Of a stretch of DNA of 7,742 nucleotides, positions 6,448-7,742 are shown one piece after another. Location of the stretch: positions 19,029-26,770 of the forward strand of contig DBRM01000071.1 of the NCBI GenBank assembly GCA_002305965.1. The letters run 5' to 3'. Below the pieces are notes generated by a model. That model was not told the origin of the DNA. It saw only the letters and a program-made list of their open reading frames with translations, and did not search any database. The stretch comes from Syntrophomonas sp. UBA1368. GTDB lineage: Bacteria > Bacillota > Syntrophomonadia > Syntrophomonadales > Syntrophomonadaceae. Both the position numbers and the translations under genes were made by a program. Numbering within the stretch: the stretch's first letter is position 1; every line of letters begins with the position of its first letter.

Positions 6448-7176
6448 TTACGGATTGGGTGTATTCTGCGATATCATAATCAATTTTTTTACTTCCTGGC
6501 TGTTTAAATAACGATATTCCCCGTCCTTAAGGCCTTTAAGCGTTAAAAAGCCTACCTCCGTTCTTTTCAGATGAATGACCGGATGTCCTACTGCCTCCAG
6601 CATTCTCCGTACTTGTCTTTTTCTCCCCTCATGAATGATCACTTCCAACAAGGTTTTATCACTGCTATGTTTTAATACATGAACTCCAGCCGGAGCGGTC
6701 ATTCCATCTTCCAATAAAATCCCCTTTTGCAATTGCTTAATGGCATCTTTGGTTACCTTGCCCTGAACCAGCGCTTCATATTTTTTATCCATTTTATAGC
6801 GGGGATGAATAATGATATTGGCAAAGTCCCCGTCATTGGTCATGAGCAGCAAACCTTCTGTATCGAGATCCAGCCGGCCTACCGGATATATCCTGCGGTT
6901 TTTTTCTTCTTTGATCAGATCAGTTACTACCGGCCGTCCCCAGGGATCGCTGACACTGCTGATGTAACCTGCCGGCTTATATAACAGGAGATACACCTTA
7001 TCCGCAGTCTGCAGCATATGTCCGTCAACCTCGACCTTGTCCTGCAGGGGATCGATTTTGAAGCCTTGTTCTTTTATTATATTTCCATTGACAGATACAC
7101 GGCCTTCAGCAATCAGTTCCTCGCTTTTACGACGTGATGCGACACCTTGTCCGGCCAGATATTTCGCCAATCTCAA
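6448..7176 (-). CDS. rluB: Ribosomal large-subunit pseudouridine synthase RluB (RsuA/RluB/RluE family)
   Basis: Isomerises a specific uridine of rRNA to pseudouridine; E. coli RluB acts on 23S U2605, and the Firmicute homologue is usually given the same role. The 242-residue product starts with an S4 RNA-binding domain (about 1-60, RLAKYLAGQGVASRRKSEEL). It then has KPAGYISSVSDPWGRPVV (67-84) and the catalytic motif GRLDLDTEGLLLMTNDG (100-116) with catalytic Asp103. The C-terminal family signature is EGRKRQVRRML...GHPVIHLKRTEVG (183-209). Length is typical. Start is TTG at 7176 with GGAAGG 8 bases upstream, and it yields the expected family opening MRLAKYLA. Specificity between RluB and RsuA/RluE targets rests on family resemblance. 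It is first of the minus-strand run that continues to aroH. Confidence 0.93.
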   Translation of the reverse strand: MRLAKYLAGQGVASRRKSEELIAEGRVSVNGNIIKEQGFKIDPLQDKVEVDGHMLQTADKVYLLLYKPAGYISSVSDPWGRPVVTDLIKEEKNRRIYPVGRLDLDTEGLLLMTNDGDFANIIIHPRYKMDKKYEALVQGKVTKDAIKQLQKGILLEDGMTAPAGVHVLKHSSDKTLLEVIIHEGRKRQVRRMLEAVGHPVIHLKRTEVGFLTLKGLKDGEYRYLNSQEVKKLIMISQNTPNP

Positions 7177-7254
7177 CGTTTTATCCTTCCTTTGCTCAGC
7201 CGGTTTATTCTTTGTTTACCTATATTTCTCTATTTATTAACTTTATCCTTTCCT

Positions 7255-7275
7255 TTGTTACTGATAATATAACAA
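7255..7275. repeat. Inverted repeat TTGTTA-N9-TAACAA between divergent genes
   Basis: TTGTTA (7255-7260) and its exact reverse complement TAACAA (7270-7275) flank nine AT-rich bases in the 143-base region between rluB and the ADP-ribosylglycohydrolase gene. The centre holds GATAAT/TATAAC, either of which could act as a plus-strand -10, though no good -35 is present. It may be an operator; in AT-rich DNA a chance origin is quite possible. Confidence 0.3.
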
Positions 7276-7319
7276 TATGGTCGATTTCCTGCCATCTGAT
7301 GTTTGACGGGGGTATATGT

Positions 7320-7742
7320 ATGAAGCTCGAGGACAGGGCACTAGGTGCAATGACCGGCCTGGCTCTTGGGGATGCTTTAGGAGTTATAACCGAAGGGTTA
7401 AATGCTGAACAAATCCGCAGTTATTTCGGTTATATAAATGACTTCAATACTGCTTCATTGATGGATAAACTGATTGAGCAGGCAGATGACGAAAGAAGTA
7501 TTAATGCGCTGCAGCGATTTATTGCCCGTTTGCCTTTACCGGGACTTTACAGTGATGATACGCAGCAAGCCTTGATCATAGCTGATTGCCTTATCAAATG
7601 CAAAAAGATTGATATAGATTATATCGCTGCCGCCTACCTCAAAATGGCTTCTTATCCAGGACAGGCTTCACTGGGTCTGTTCAGGGGGGTTGGCCCGGGA
7701 TTTAAAACGGCAGTCAGGAATCTTAAACAAGGCAAACCTTAT
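7320..7742 (+). CDS. ADP-ribosylglycohydrolase family protein (partial, C-terminus outside window)
   Basis: DraG/ARH-type hydrolases remove ADP-ribose from proteins or related substrates using two Mg ions in a cytoplasmic all-helical fold. The open frame from ATG at 7320 runs 141 codons to the window edge. It shows GAMTGLALGDALGVITEG (9-26), the family's N-terminal signature; SDDTQQAL (78-85), whose acidic pair and Thr are the metal-binding motif; and FRGVGPGFKTAVRNL (121-135), the expected following segment. The start has GGGGG 7 bases upstream. Between the first two motifs lie about 50 residues including a charged stretch (residues 45-75), somewhat longer than I expect for the family. Full members are about 300 residues, so about half is missing. 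No ADP-ribosyltransferase partner is visible, so the substrate is unknown. Confidence 0.9.
   Translation, partial: MKLEDRALGAMTGLALGDALGVITEGLNAEQIRSYFGYINDFNTASLMDKLIEQADDERSINALQRFIARLPLPGLYSDDTQQALIIADCLIKCKKIDIDYIAAAYLKMASYPGQASLGLFRGVGPGFKTAVRNLKQGKPY

Noticed and set aside
6436..6460. TCCGTTACGGA palindrome at the rluB stop as a terminator
   Set aside because: The stem is at most four base pairs with a 3-base loop and lacks a U-run on the rluB transcript side.

Overview
The window reads as chromosomal DNA of a Gram-positive Firmicute, probably a Clostridia/Peptococcaceae-type anaerobe (inference). The signs are a Bacillus-type AroH chorismate mutase, a HutP-family protein, an AT-rich sigma-A-like promoter with a CodY-like box, strong purine-rich ribosome binding sites, and unusually many TTG starts. 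No insertion sequence, tRNA, rRNA or CRISPR array is visible, and no stretch over 300 bases lacks a gene.

Region 1 (1-3900, minus strand) is a branched-chain amino acid ABC importer in the order livK-livH-livM-livG. livG is cut by the left edge, and livF would be expected beyond it. livK (lipoprotein receptor) is first and is separated from livH by a GC-rich hairpin. livH, livM and livG are packed almost end to end. A good promoter lies upstream of livK, and a near-match to the CodY operator overlaps its -35, suggesting repression when branched-chain amino acids are plentiful.

Region 2 (3988-4467, plus strand) is a lone yjbQ-family gene, divergent from livK and ending exactly where the convergent aroH gene ends.

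Region 3 (4468-7176, minus strand) is a same-strand run that is probably at least partly cotranscribed: rluB-type pseudouridine synthase, an unrecognised cytoplasmic protein, an unrecognised membrane-anchored protein, a HutP-family protein, and aroH. The HutP-like gene and aroH are only 14 bases apart. The two unknown genes and the HutP homologue beside a chorismate mutase are the least explained part of the window.

Region 4 (7177-7742) is a divergent intergenic region followed by the first 141 codons of an ADP-ribosylglycohydrolase-family gene on the plus strand, cut by the right edge.
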